Part shown: in pieces, positions 1 to 9,018 of the stretch | Layout of the letters: the number at the start of each line of letters is the position of its first letter | How positions within the stretch are numbered: position 1 is the first letter of the stretch | Assembly (NCBI RefSeq): GCF_013466605.1 | Contig: NZ_CP059162.1 | Span: 5,394,001-5,458,000, forward strand | From: Pseudomonas chlororaphis subsp. aurantiaca | GTDB taxonomy: Bacteria > Pseudomonadota > Gammaproteobacteria > Pseudomonadales > Pseudomonadaceae | Length of the DNA: 64,000 nucleotides | Direction of reading: 5' to 3' | Position numbers and translations under genes: made by a program | Notes under the pieces: model-generated | Seen by the model: only the letters and a program-made list of their open reading frames with translations | Database searches by the model: none | What the model was told of the DNA's origin: nothing

Positions 1-21
1 CGTTTTCCAAGGAACCGGAAT

Positions 22-1173
22 ATGCTGCGTCGCCGCATGTTTATCATGTTGGGTGTCGTCCTGCTGATCGTGTTGTTGCTGGCAGGCTACAAGGCCTTCT
101 CCATCTATCAGCAGGTCAAGCTCTTCTCGGTGCCCAAGCCGCCGATCAGCGTGGCCGTGGCCACGGCTCGCGAACAACCGTGGCAAACCCGCCTGCCCAC
201 GGTCGGCACCCTCAAGGCCCTGCAAGGGGTCAACCTCAGCCTGGAAGTGGCCGGGACCGTCAAGGAACTGCAGTTCGAGTCCGGGCAGAAGGTCACGGCC
301 GGCCAGCCCTTGCTGCAACTCGACAGCGACGTGGAAAGCGCCCTGCTGGAAACCGCCAAGGCCGACCTGGGCCTGTCCCAGCTGGATTTCGGCCGCGGCA
401 GCCAGCTGGTGGGCAGCCAGGCGATTTCCCGCGGCGAATACGATCGGCTGTCGGCGCAGTTGCAAAAGAACAAGGCCACGGTCAATCAGCTCAAGGCGGC
501 ACTGGCGAAAAAACGCCTGCTCGCGCCCTTCAGCGGCACCATCGGCATTCGCCATGTGGACGTCGGCGACTACCTGGCCAGCGGCACGGTGATCGCCACC
601 CTGCAGGACCTCAGCAGCCTGTACGTGGACTTCTTCGTCCCGGAACAGGCAGTGCCGAAAATCGCCCTGGGCCAGTCGGTCAGCGTGATGGTCTCGGCGT
701 ACCCGACGGAACAGTTCACCGCCACCATCAGCGCCATCAACCCCAAGGTCGAAGACACCACGCGCAACGTGCAGGTGCGCGCCACCCTGGCCAACCCCGA
801 CGGCAAGCTGCTGCCGGGCATGTTCACCAACCTGCAGGTGCTGCTGCCCGATCCACAGCCCCGGGTGGTGGTACCGGAAAGCGCCATCACCTACACCCTG
901 TACGGTAACTCGCTGTACGTGGTGGCCGAGAAAAAGGCCGCCGATGGCAGCCCGGAAAAAGACGACAAGGGCCAGCCGGTGCTGATCGCCGAGCGGCGTT
1001 TCATCGAAACCGGCGAACGGCGCAACGGCCTGGTGCTGATCAACAAGGGCGTGAGCAGCGGCGAACAGGTGGTGAGCGCCGGGCAGATCAAGCTGGACCA
1101 TGGCGCGCACATCGCCATCACCCCGGACAAGATGCTGCCCACCGAACAGAGCGGCCAGCCACGCGCGAACTGA
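22..1173 (+). CDS. mexV: RND efflux periplasmic adaptor (MexV-like)
   Basis: This 383-aa membrane fusion protein bridges an inner-membrane RND pump and an outer-membrane channel in the periplasm. It has an N-terminal hydrophobic anchor at about residues 6-28, a biotinyl-lipoyl-like half near residues 70-100 (GTVKELQFESGQKV), an alpha-hairpin, a second lipoyl half (LLAPFSGTIGIRHVDVGDY) and a beta-barrel region. An AAGGAA ribosome site lies 7 bases before the ATG. The permease gene follows after 13 bases, so the two form an operon; no outer-membrane channel gene follows. The mexV name rests on the nearby inaA-methyltransferase-colS-colR block, which also follows mexVW in P. aeruginosa. The family assignment is firm; the exact orthology is less so. 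Confidence 0.85.
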   Translation: MLRRRMFIMLGVVLLIVLLLAGYKAFSIYQQVKLFSVPKPPISVAVATAREQPWQTRLPTVGTLKALQGVNLSLEVAGTVKELQFESGQKVTAGQPLLQLDSDVESALLETAKADLGLSQLDFGRGSQLVGSQAISRGEYDRLSAQLQKNKATVNQLKAALAKKRLLAPFSGTIGIRHVDVGDYLASGTVIATLQDLSSLYVDFFVPEQAVPKIALGQSVSVMVSAYPTEQFTATISAINPKVEDTTRNVQVRATLANPDGKLLPGMFTNLQVLLPDPQPRVVVPESAITYTLYGNSLYVVAEKKAADGSPEKDDKGQPVLIAERRFIETGERRNGLVLINKGVSSGEQVVSAGQIKLDHGAHIAITPDKMLPTEQSGQPRAN

Positions 1174-1186
1174 TCAAGGAATCCTC

Positions 1187-4100
1187 ATGGCTTTTACAGA
1201 TCCGTTCATCCGTCGTCCGGTGCTGGCCACCGTGGTCAGCCTGCTGATCGTGCTGCTGGGCTTCCAGGCCTGGAGCAAACTGCCGCTGCGCCAGTACCCA
1301 CAAATGGAAAACGCCCTGATCACGGTGACCACCGCCTACCCCGGGGCCAACGCCGAGACCATCCAGGGCTATATCACCCAACCGATGCAGCAGAGCCTGG
1401 CCAGTGCCGAGGGCATCGACTACATGACCTCGGTGAGTCGCCAGAACTTCTCGGTGATCTCGATCTACGCCCGTATCGGTGCCAACAGCGACCGCCTGTT
1501 CACCGAGCTGCTGGCCAAGGCCAACGAGGTGAAAAACAAGCTGCCCCAGGACGCCGAGGACCCGGTGCTGAGCAAGGAAGCCGCCGACGCCTCGGCGCTG
1601 ATGTACATCAGCTTCTTCAGCCAGGAGCTGAACAACCCGCAGATCACCGACTACCTGTCGCGGGTGATCCAGCCGAAGCTGGCGACCCTGCCGGGCATGG
1701 CCGAGGCCGAGATCCTCGGCAACCAGGTGTTCGCCATGCGCCTGTGGCTGGACCCGGTCAAGCTCGCCGGCTACGGCCTGAGCGCCAGCGACGTGACCAA
1801 CGCGGTGCGCCGCTACAACTTTTTGTCCGCGGCCGGCGAGGTCAAGGGCGAGTACGTGGTCACCAGCATCAACGCCAGCACCGAACTGAAGTCCGCCGAA
1901 GCCTTCGCCGCCATTCCGCTGCGGACCGAGGGCGACAGCCGGGTGCTGCTCAGCGACGTGGCACGGGTCGAGATGGGCGCGGAGAACTACAACGCCATCA
2001 GCTCCTTTGGCGGCATCCCCTCGGTCTATATCGGCATCAAGGCGACTCCCAACGCCAACCCGCTGGACGTGATCAAGGAAGTGCGCAAGATCATGCCGGA
2101 GCTGGAGGCCCAGCTGCCGCCCAACCTCAAGTCGGAGATCGCCTACGACGCCACGCTGTTCATCCAGGCCTCGATCAACGAGGTGGTGAAGACCCTGTTC
2201 GAAGCCGTGCTGATCGTGATCGTGGTGGTGTTCCTGTTCCTCGGCGCGCTGCGTTCGGTGGTAATCCCGGTGGTGACCATTCCGCTGTCGATGATCGGCG
2301 TGATGTTCTTCATGCAGTTGATGGGCTACTCGATCAACCTGCTGACCCTGCTGGCCATGGTGCTGGCCATCGGCCTGGTGGTGGACGACGCGATCGTGGT
2401 GGTGGAGAACATCCACCGCCATATCGAGGAAGGCAAGACGCCGCTGGACGCGGCCCTCGAAGGCGCCCGGGAAATCGCCATGCCAGTGGTGTCGATGACC
2501 ATCACCCTGGCCGCGGTCTATGCACCCATCGGTTTCCTGCAAGGGCTCACCGGGGCGCTGTTCAAGGAGTTCGCCCTGACCCTGGCCGGCGCTGTGGTGA
2601 TTTCCGGCATCGTCGCCCTGACCCTGTCGCCGATGATGTGCGCCTTGCTGCTGCGCCACGATAAAAACCCCAGCGGCCTGGCCCACCGTCTCGACCTGGC
2701 TTTCGAAAGCCTCAAGCGCCGCTACCAGAGCCTGCTGCATGGCACCCTCAACACCCGGCCGGTGGTGCTGGTGTTCGCGTTGATCGTGCTGTGCCTGATC
2801 CCGGCCCTGCTCGCCTTCACCAAGTCGGAACTGGCCCCGGACGAGGACCAGGGCATCATTTTCATGATGGCCACCGCGCCCCAGCCGGCCAACCTGGATT
2901 ACCTCAACGCCTATACCGACGAGTTCCTGGAGATCTTCAAGACCTTCCCCGAGTACTACTCCTCGTTCCAGATCAACGGTTTCAACGGCGTGCAATCGGG
3001 TATCGGCGGTTTCCTGCTCAAGCCGTGGAACGAACGTGAGCGCACGCAGATGCAGATCCTGCCCGAGGTCCAGGCCCGGCTCTCAGGCATCGCCGGGCTG
3101 CAGGTCTTCGGTTTCAACCTGCCATCCCTGCCGGGCACCGGCGAGGGGCTGCCGTTCGCCTTCATCATCAACAGCCCCAACGATTACGAGTCGCTGCTGG
3201 AATTGTCCGACCGGGTGAAGAAACGCGCCATGGAGTCGGGCAAGTTCGCCTTCGTCGATATCGACCTGGCCTTCGACAAGCCGGAGGTCGTGGTCGACAT
3301 CGACCGCGCCAAGGCGGCGCAGATGGGCGTGTCGATGCTGGACCTGGGCGGGACCCTGGCCACTTTGCTCGGCGAGGCGGAAATCAACCGCTTCACCATC
3401 GAGGGCCGCAGCTACAAGGTCATCGCCCAGGTCGAACGGCCTTATCGCGACAACCCCGAATGGCTGAACAACTACTACGTGAAAAACGCCAAGGGCGAGG
3501 CGCTGCCGCTGTCGACCCTGATCACCGTCACCGACCGGGCCCGGCCACGGCAGCTCAACCAGTTCCAGCAACTCAACGCCGCCACCATTTCCGGGTTCCC
3601 GGTCGTCAGCATGGGCGAAGCCATCGATACCGTGCGCCAGATCGCCGAGGAAGAAGCCCCGCCGGGCTACGCCTTCGACTATGCCGGGGCCTCGCGACAG
3701 TTCGTCCAGGAAGGCAGCGCGCTGTGGGTGACCTTTGGCCTGGCGCTGGCGATCATTTTCCTGGTGCTGGCGGCGCAGTTCGAGAGCTTCCGTGATCCGG
3801 TGGTGATCCTGGTAACGGTGCCGCTGTCGATCTGCGGGGCCTTGATCCCACTGTTTCTCGGCTGGTCGAGCATGAACATCTATACTCAGGTCGGGCTGGT
3901 GACCCTGATCGGCCTGATCAGCAAGCACGGGATCCTGATCGTCGAGTTCGCCAACCAGCTGCGCAAGGACCAGGGGCTGACGCCTCGCGAGGCCGTGGAA
4001 GCCGCCGCGGCCATTCGCCTGCGGCCGGTATTGATGACCACCGCGGCGATGGTCTTCGGCATGGTGCCGCTGATCCTGGCCACCGGTGCCGGCGCGGTCA

Positions 4101-4210
4101 GCCGGTTCGACATCGGCACGGTGATCGCCACGGGGATGTCGATCGGCACCCTGTTCACCCTGTTCGTGCTGCCCTGCATCTACACCCTGCTGGCCAGACC
4201 GGACAAGTGA
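1187..4210 (+). CDS. mexW: RND multidrug efflux permease (MexW-like)
   Basis: This 1007-aa inner-membrane proton-driven pump belongs to the HAE1 family. It starts MAFTDPFIRRPVLATVVSLL, with the first transmembrane helix at about residues 10-30, two large periplasmic loops and the expected two clusters of helices. The charged transmembrane motif GLVVDDAIVVVENI, which carries the proton-relay Asp pair, is present near residue 400. A longer upstream start is possible but would run into mexV; the ATG at 1187 has AAGGA six bases before it. It probably exports drugs or metabolites together with the upstream adaptor. MexI and MuxB are related alternatives; synteny favours MexW. Confidence 0.87.
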   Translation: MAFTDPFIRRPVLATVVSLLIVLLGFQAWSKLPLRQYPQMENALITVTTAYPGANAETIQGYITQPMQQSLASAEGIDYMTSVSRQNFSVISIYARIGANSDRLFTELLAKANEVKNKLPQDAEDPVLSKEAADASALMYISFFSQELNNPQITDYLSRVIQPKLATLPGMAEAEILGNQVFAMRLWLDPVKLAGYGLSASDVTNAVRRYNFLSAAGEVKGEYVVTSINASTELKSAEAFAAIPLRTEGDSRVLLSDVARVEMGAENYNAISSFGGIPSVYIGIKATPNANPLDVIKEVRKIMPELEAQLPPNLKSEIAYDATLFIQASINEVVKTLFEAVLIVIVVVFLFLGALRSVVIPVVTIPLSMIGVMFFMQLMGYSINLLTLLAMVLAIGLVVDDAIVVVENIHRHIEEGKTPLDAALEGAREIAMPVVSMTITLAAVYAPIGFLQGLTGALFKEFALTLAGAVVISGIVALTLSPMMCALLLRHDKNPSGLAHRLDLAFESLKRRYQSLLHGTLNTRPVVLVFALIVLCLIPALLAFTKSELAPDEDQGIIFMMATAPQPANLDYLNAYTDEFLEIFKTFPEYYSSFQINGFNGVQSGIGGFLLKPWNERERTQMQILPEVQARLSGIAGLQVFGFNLPSLPGTGEGLPFAFIINSPNDYESLLELSDRVKKRAMESGKFAFVDIDLAFDKPEVVVDIDRAKAAQMGVSMLDLGGTLATLLGEAEINRFTIEGRSYKVIAQVERPYRDNPEWLNNYYVKNAKGEALPLSTLITVTDRARPRQLNQFQQLNAATISGFPVVSMGEAIDTVRQIAEEEAPPGYAFDYAGASRQFVQEGSALWVTFGLALAIIFLVLAAQFESFRDPVVILVTVPLSICGALIPLFLGWSSMNIYTQVGLVTLIGLISKHGILIVEFANQLRKDQGLTPREAVEAAAAIRLRPVLMTTAAMVFGMVPLILATGAGAVSRFDIGTVIATGMSIGTLFTLFVLPCIYTLLARPDK

Positions 4211-4224
4211 AGGACACAGGCAAT

Positions 4225-4256
4225 AAAAAAGGCCTCGCGATGCGAGGCCTTTTTAT
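4225..4256. terminator. Bidirectional rho-independent terminator
   Basis: The perfect stem AGGCCTCGC/GCGAGGCCT with loop GAT is flanked by A6 on the left and T5 on the right. It sits between the converging mexW and the 75-aa gene, so it can serve both strands. Confidence 0.85.
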
Positions 4257-4271
4257 CGGGCTTGATGGTCT

Positions 4272-4499
4272 TCAACTTTGCGGCCTCATTCCCTGAGTCA
4301 GGCCGAACATGAACAACAAAAGATCACGATCGGGTTGGGCTGCCTGGGTCGTCTTGACGACCCGTGGCAACGGGCAATGCGCATCACCCTGCGCCGTGCT
4401 GAGAACTTCCATGCGTGGCTGCTCCCAGGCAGCCACAGCCAAGGATGCAACTGCCAAGGCTCCTACTAAAAACAAACCTCGTGCAATTTCGAGCTTCAT
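4272..4499 (-). CDS. Small membrane or secreted protein downstream of inaA
   Basis: This 75-aa product has a hydrophobic N-terminal segment (about residues 8-25, LFLVGALAVASLAVAA) that could be a signal peptide or a single transmembrane helix, followed by a polar tail. I recognise no functional motif. The ATG at 4499 lies two bases past the inaA stop, with AAAGG about nine bases upstream, so it is probably translated with inaA. P. aeruginosa has a short unnamed gene at the same place next to inaA (from memory, PA4377). Function unknown; a role in the ColR-controlled envelope response is only inferred from position. Confidence 0.65.
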   Translation of the reverse strand: MKLEIARGLFLVGALAVASLAVAAWEQPRMEVLSTAQGDAHCPLPRVVKTTQAAQPDRDLLLFMFGLTQGMRPQS

Positions 4500-4501
4500 C
4501 A

Positions 4502-5215
4502 CTATAAGCCTTTGATAGCGCTGCCAAACGCCGTCCTATAAAAATAGTAGAGTTTGTCCCAGTCCGTGGTACTCCACGACGAGTGGCGACGCAATTGTTT
4601 CATGTCATGGGCGGCAGCCCGTTTAGCGGTCAGGCGCTGGCGGCATTTCTCGAAATCCAGCAGCGCGATATCCACCTTCGCCGCTTCGCCCTCGCCCATG
4701 ACCCGCACGAACACATGCTTGCTATACAGGCAGCCATGCTGCCAGCGGCTCCGGTGCATGCGCGCCAGCGTGGCCGACAATTCCTTGAGCACACGCTCGT
4801 GCAGGGCCTCGCCGTGGCGCTCGCGTTCGCCTGCGGCGTACCAGTGGTCGATTTCCACGAAGCCGTCCAGCGCCTCGGTCACCAGCAAGGCACGCCACTG
4901 GCCCTGGGAATCGCGCTGCGCACCGCAGAACACCAGGTGCGGCACCTCCACATTGAGCTGGCTCAGGCCCTTGAGCGCATCCTGCTCGCGCAGCACCGTG
5001 GGACGGCCGAAGGGGTGCAACCAACTGCGATAGATATGGCCGACCTGGCGCTTGGCATACAGCACACGCCCGTCAGTGCCCGAAAGACGTTGGACACCAC
5101 TTTCCCCGCCTCGACGTTGATTGGGCTCTTCGACCCACTCCCCCTGCTGATTCCAGAAGTAGTCGAAACGGTCCGCAGCAGCGACTTCCATTCCCGGTGC
5201 ACATTCAACGGCCAT
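4502..5215 (-). CDS. inaA: InaA-type lipopolysaccharide kinase family protein
   Basis: This 237-aa protein has the layout of the Kdo/WaaP kinase fold: a basic ATP-lobe region (GRVLYAKRQVGHIYRSWLHP), a catalytic-loop-like stretch (LARMHRSRWQHGCLYSKHV) and a metal-binding-like LLDFEK. It could phosphorylate inner-core LPS sugars or a related envelope substrate. I chose the ATG at 5215, just after the preceding methyltransferase stop with AGAGG upstream, over an in-frame extension that would overlap that gene by 200 bases. It forms an operon with the methyltransferase; in P. putida the equivalent pair (orf222-inaA) lies beside colRS and is ColR-controlled. Confidence 0.83.
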   Translation of the reverse strand: MAVECAPGMEVAAADRFDYFWNQQGEWVEEPNQRRGGESGVQRLSGTDGRVLYAKRQVGHIYRSWLHPFGRPTVLREQDALKGLSQLNVEVPHLVFCGAQRDSQGQWRALLVTEALDGFVEIDHWYAAGERERHGEALHERVLKELSATLARMHRSRWQHGCLYSKHVFVRVMGEGEAAKVDIALLDFEKCRQRLTAKRAAAHDMKQLRRHSSWSTTDWDKLYYFYRTAFGSAIKGL

Positions 5216-5219
5216 CCTG

Positions 5220-5900
5220 TTACCTCTTGCGTAATACGTAGACTCGCCACATGGCGTAGAGCGGAAAAAAGTCCAGATGATCCTGAACGCGAAACCCGGC
5301 CTGCTTGAATTCTTCTTCAATCGTGGCAGCCGGTAACACAAAACGGTTTTGGTAACTTTCCTGCCCGGATTCCTCCTTGCGCCGAACCTCCATGCGCTTG
5401 CGTTTCCAGGCCTTGAAGTTGCCATCGACCCACAGTGAAACGATCACGCTGTCCCGGGTAACCCGCTGGAATTCCCGGAGCAGAGCCAGGCGATGGGACG
5501 ACTCGCCGATGTGATGCAGCAGGCGCATACAGAAAATGCTGTCGACGGCGTTGTCCGGCAAGTCGATGTCAAAGGCAGAGGTCTGCAAGGGTTGTACCCG
5601 TTTCACCACCTCGGCCGGTTGCGCCACCGTGGCGATCCTCAACATCGCCGCGGAGTTGTCCGCACCGATGATCACGCGATTGGGTTTCTCCGCCAGCAAC
5701 GGCCAGAAACGCCCGGCACCACAGGGCAGGTCAAGCACCAGGCCCGGCTCTCCGGCCATGGCCAGCGCCGCACGCGCCAACTGCTCGTCACGCTTGTGGG
5801 ACATCCGGCGCGCTACGCCATCCTGATGTTTGAGCAAATACTCCTGAGCGTGTTGTTCGTCGTACTTCTCGGAAAATTCCAGCTTGATCGGGGTCGCCAT
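5220..5900 (-). CDS. Class I SAM-dependent methyltransferase (Orf222-like)
   Basis: This 226-aa protein carries the glycine-rich SAM-binding motif LVLDLPCGAGRF near residue 55 and later Rossmann motifs (NRVIIGADNSAAML; SIFCMRLLHHI). The substrate is unknown. Its fixed link to the LPS-kinase-like InaA and to ColRS suggests envelope or LPS modification. The ATG at 5900 is preceded by AGGAG with an 8-base gap; an upstream in-frame ATG lacks a ribosome site. A ColR-box-like site lies 68-83 bases upstream. It leads the cotranscribed unit methyltransferase-inaA-75-aa gene. Confidence 0.83.
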   Translation of the reverse strand: MATPIKLEFSEKYDEQHAQEYLLKHQDGVARRMSHKRDEQLARAALAMAGEPGLVLDLPCGAGRFWPLLAEKPNRVIIGADNSAAMLRIATVAQPAEVVKRVQPLQTSAFDIDLPDNAVDSIFCMRLLHHIGESSHRLALLREFQRVTRDSVIVSLWVDGNFKAWKRKRMEVRRKEESGQESYQNRFVLPAATIEEEFKQAGFRVQDHLDFFPLYAMWRVYVLRKR

Positions 5901-5967
5901 CACACAGTCTCCTGAATCTGATGGCCCCACCTTAGGCAGCGGCTTGTCAGCGTCAGGTCATGTCTTT

Positions 5968-5983
5968 GTGAAAACTTCGTCCG
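5968..5983 (-). promoter_or_regulatory. Candidate ColR binding site upstream of methyltransferase
   Basis: Read on the minus strand the sequence is CGGACGAAGTTTTCAC. It matches the recalled P. putida ColR consensus YYNASNNYTTTTTCAC at the AC core and the TTTTCAC end, but has mismatches in the middle. The position fits activation of the downstream operon. Confidence 0.5.
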
Positions 5984-6092
5984 GTCCAGAGTGGAAATAT
6001 TTCAGGGTTTTACAGGCTCTCACGGGTGGCCTGGGGCCATCAACCAGGAAATTTCCCGACCTGACGGCCCACGCTGAAGCCATGGAGACCCG

Positions 6093-7373
6093 TCATGCCG
6101 TGCGACGGTTCAACTCGACATGAAACCGGCAGCCGTTGGGCTCCATGGTACTGAGGCTGACGCTCCAGCCCTGGTCCTCGCAGATCCGCTGCACCAGCGA
6201 CAGGCCCAGGCCCAGGCCCTCGCCGCGCTTCTCGTTACCACGCACGAAGGGCTCGAACATCGCCTCGCGCTTCTCCTCGGGAATGCCCACACCGCTGTCC
6301 TCGACCACAAAGCCGCAGGGTTCCAGGCTCAAGCGAATGAAGCCCTGCTCGGTGTAGTGCAAGGCATTGCGCAGCAGATTGCCCATCACTGCGTGCAGGA
6401 AGGTGGCGTTATAGCGGGTGTCCAGCGGTTGGCCGGCGTCGAAGATCAGCTCCAGGCCCTTTTGCCGGATCGGTCCGCCCCACAGGCCTACCAGGTCCTC
6501 GGCTACCTGGCTCAAGGTCGCCTGGGGCGACATGCCGCCGTCTTCGCGCTGGGCACGGGCCAGCATCAGGAAAGTCTGCACCAGCTCGCGCATTTCGCCG
6601 CATGCCCGGGCGATGCGCTCGACCTGGGCCCGACCGCGCTGATCGATCGCCGGGTTTTCCAGCAACAGCTCACAGGAACTGGCCAGTACCATCAGCGGCG
6701 TACGCAGTTCATGGCTGACATCGCTGGTGAACAGGCGCTCGCGATTCAGGGCCTGGCGCAGACGCCCCAGGGTGGCGTCGAAGGCCACCGCCAACTCCCC
6801 CACTTCGTCGGCCGCGTAGTCCGGTGCCAATGGCGGCGCCAACCCCAGCAGCTGGTCGCGATGCCGCACCTGACGCGCCAGCCTCACCACCGGCGCCATG
6901 ACCCGGCGCGCCAGTACCCAACCGAGGAACACCGCCAAGGCCAGGCTCAGCACGAAGCCCACCAGCACCACCGCGAAGAGCACCCGTTCGCGCTCTTCGA
7001 AATCGCTCTGATCCTGCAGCAGCACGTAGCGCCGACCGTCGACCACTTCGACCATGGCGTGGTACGACAGCTGTTCGCGGAACACCTCATGAAAGCCCGG
7101 ATCCAGATGTCGCAGATCCTTGGGCAGCTCGAAGTCGCCGCGCCCGCCACTGAAGTAAAACAGCTGGTCCGGCTCGGGACGGTGGCTCCAGTCAGAAACG
7201 TTGTCCATCAACAGCAGACGCTGAAGGTCGCCCCCCAGGCCCGCGGAAATCAGCTTCTCTTCCACCAGGTGTACCGTCGCCACGATACCCAGGGCGAAGG
7301 CTCCAGCGACCAGCGCACTCATCAGCGCAAAGGCGATGATGATCCGCTGGGAAAGGCTTTGCTTAAACTCCAT
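6093..7373 (-). CDS. colS: Membrane sensor histidine kinase ColS
   Basis: This 426-aa kinase has two transmembrane segments (about residues 11-36 and 132-155), a periplasmic sensor of about 95 residues, HAMP, HisKA with phospho-acceptor H221 (DVSHELRTPL), and an ATPase domain (LLRNAL, DSGVGIPEE, GLGLGLSL). The sensor keeps an ExxE motif at E126-E129 and H35, E38, D57 and H105, residues I recall as metal-sensing in P. putida ColS (zinc, ferric iron). The start overlaps the end of colR by 11 bases, so translation is coupled. ColRS protects the envelope against metals and phenol and helps root colonisation in other pseudomonads. Confidence 0.9.
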   Translation of the reverse strand: MEFKQSLSQRIIIAFALMSALVAGAFALGIVATVHLVEEKLISAGLGGDLQRLLLMDNVSDWSHRPEPDQLFYFSGGRGDFELPKDLRHLDPGFHEVFREQLSYHAMVEVVDGRRYVLLQDQSDFEERERVLFAVVLVGFVLSLALAVFLGWVLARRVMAPVVRLARQVRHRDQLLGLAPPLAPDYAADEVGELAVAFDATLGRLRQALNRERLFTSDVSHELRTPLMVLASSCELLLENPAIDQRGRAQVERIARACGEMRELVQTFLMLARAQREDGGMSPQATLSQVAEDLVGLWGGPIRQKGLELIFDAGQPLDTRYNATFLHAVMGNLLRNALHYTEQGFIRLSLEPCGFVVEDSGVGIPEEKREAMFEPFVRGNEKRGEGLGLGLSLVQRICEDQGWSVSLSTMEPNGCRFHVELNRRTA

Positions 7374-8046
7374 CACGCCCCTCGGCCAGGCGGTAACCGA
7401 CACCGTGCACGGTATGCAGCAACGGTTTGCCGAACGGCTTGTCGATCACCTGGCGCAATTGGTGGACGTGGCTGCGCAGGCTGTCGCTGTCCGGGCAGTC
7501 GTCGCCCCACAGCGCTTCTTCGAGAATTTCCCGGCGCAGCACGTGCGGGCTCTTCTGCATCAGCACCGCCAGCAACTTGAGGCCCACCGGGTTGAGCTTG
7601 AGCAGGCGCCCTTCGCGGGTGACTTCCAGGGTGTCGAGGTCATAACTCAGGTCGCCGACCTGCAGGGCCCGGCGCCCGCCGCCCTGGGTCCGGCGCATGA
7701 CCGCCTCGACGCGCGCGGCCAGCTCGGACAAGGCGAAAGGCTTGACCAGGTAATCGTCGGCCCCGGACTTGAAGCCTTGCAGGCGATCGTCCAGTTGGTC
7801 GCGGGCGGTGAGCATGATCACCGGCGTATCGCGCCGGGCATCCTCGCGCAGGCGCTTGCACAGGGTGTAGCCGTCGATCCCCGGCAGCATGATGTCGAGC
7901 ACGATCAGGTCGTAATGTTCGGTGGCGGCCAGGTGCAGGCCCGACAGACCATCCTGGGCGCAGTCCACCGTGTAGCCTTTAAGCCCCAGGTAGTCGGCCA
8001 GGTTGGCCAGAATATCGCGGTTGTCTTCAACCAGTAGAATTCGCAT
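7363..8046 (-). CDS. colR: OmpR-family response regulator ColR
   Basis: This 227-aa regulator has a receiver domain with phospho-acceptor D51 (DLIVLDIMLPGID), a conserved Lys in LVKPF, and a C-terminal winged-helix DNA-binding domain (HVLRREILEEALWG; SDSLRSHVHQLRQVIDKPF). The ATG at 8046 has GGAG nine bases ahead; a GTG two codons upstream is possible. It is the partner of colS, which follows with overlap. Candidate ColR boxes lie in front of the flanking methyltransferase operon and the PAP2 gene, consistent with local control. Confidence 0.92.
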   Translation of the reverse strand: MRILLVEDNRDILANLADYLGLKGYTVDCAQDGLSGLHLAATEHYDLIVLDIMLPGIDGYTLCKRLREDARRDTPVIMLTARDQLDDRLQGFKSGADDYLVKPFALSELAARVEAVMRRTQGGGRRALQVGDLSYDLDTLEVTREGRLLKLNPVGLKLLAVLMQKSPHVLRREILEEALWGDDCPDSDSLRSHVHQLRQVIDKPFGKPLLHTVHGVGYRLAEGRDGV

Positions 8047-8166
8047 GGGCACTCTCTCCGCACACAGTTACGGCCGTCTTGGCTCGCGCAGCTTAAGGCC
8101 AAGCGTGGCTGACGGCTAGGGTTGTTCAATCCCCCGTGGCGAACGCCGCCGCAGGGTTCCAGCGCC

Positions 8167-8182
8167 TTGACGGTTTTTTCAC
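8167..8182 (+). promoter_or_regulatory. Candidate ColR box upstream of PAP2 gene
   Basis: TTGACGGTTTTTTCAC fits every position of the recalled P. putida ColR consensus YYNASNNYTTTTTCAC. It lies 84 bases before the PAP2 start codon and is oriented toward that gene. Confidence 0.6.
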
Positions 8183-8265
8183 CCAGGGTTCACACGCTGC
8201 CGACAAGGGCGGCTCCAGACTCCGCGGGAACCCGCGACCGCAACGCTTCCCTCAAAGGACTTTCC

Positions 8266-9009
8266 ATGGCTCCGACCCTCGCCCGCCCCGCCTCCAGAGC
8301 GCTGAACTGGTGGATCTGCCTGGGCGTTCCCGCCCTGGCTGCCGTCAGCTTGCTGCTGCTTGAACTGACCTCCCTGGACATGGACCTGGCCCAGTACTTT
8401 TATGACCCCGCCGCTGGCGGTTTCATCGGCGGCCACAGCTATTTCCTGGAAAATATCCTGCATGACCGGGCCAAGCAGGTGGTCATCGTCTTTTCGGTGC
8501 TGGCCATCGTCGGCTTCATCGGCGCCTTTTTCGTCCAGCGTCTCAAGCCGTTCAGGCGCGAACTCGGTTGCCTGGTGCTGTCCCTGGGCCTGGCCACCGC
8601 GTTCGTCACCCCGGTCAAGGCAGTCACCGCCGTGCAATGCCCGTGGAGCCTGAAAGAGTTCGGCGGCAAGGAAACCTACAGCGAACTGCTCAGCCCCCGG
8701 CCAGCGACCGACAAGCCCGGTCGCTGCTGGCCAGGCGGCCATGCCGCCACCGGTTTCACCCTGTTCGCGCTGTTTTTTGTCCTGCGTGACCGTCGCCCGC
8801 GCCTGGCGCGCAAGGCGCTGGTGTTCGCCTTTGCCCTCGGCACGGTGTTCTCGGTCGGGCGCATGCTGCAGGGCGCGCACTTCTTCTCCCACAACGTCTG
8901 GACCGCGATCTTCTGCTGGCTGATCTGCCTGGGGGCGTACTACTTCATTCTCTATCGACCGGCAGGCAAGGTTGAGCCGGTGATGGAGGCGGAAGCGGTC
9001 AACGCCTGA
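8266..9009 (+). CDS. PAP2-family membrane phosphatase (lipid phosphatase)
   Basis: This 247-aa inner-membrane protein has five or six hydrophobic helices. The type-2 phosphatidic acid phosphatase signature is present as CWPGGHAATGF (motif 2, catalytic His) and SVGRMLQGAHFFSHN (motif 3, nucleophile-region His). It probably removes phosphate from a lipid such as phosphatidylglycerol phosphate, undecaprenyl pyrophosphate or lipid A. The ATG at 8266 has AAAGGA six bases before it; the longer in-frame extension has no ribosome site and would cover the ColR-box-like site. Probable membership in the ColR regulon suggests lipid remodelling under envelope stress. Confidence 0.85.
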   Translation: MAPTLARPASRALNWWICLGVPALAAVSLLLLELTSLDMDLAQYFYDPAAGGFIGGHSYFLENILHDRAKQVVIVFSVLAIVGFIGAFFVQRLKPFRRELGCLVLSLGLATAFVTPVKAVTAVQCPWSLKEFGGKETYSELLSPRPATDKPGRCWPGGHAATGFTLFALFFVLRDRRPRLARKALVFAFALGTVFSVGRMLQGAHFFSHNVWTAIFCWLICLGAYYFILYRPAGKVEPVMEAEAVNA

Positions 9010-9018
9010 GGCTTATTC

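Noticed and set aside
1118..2995. Long open frame antisense to mexW (over 600 codons), rich in His and Gln
   Set aside because: It is a shadow frame produced by high third-position GC of the real RND permease gene; its composition is not protein-like and it has no ribosome site.
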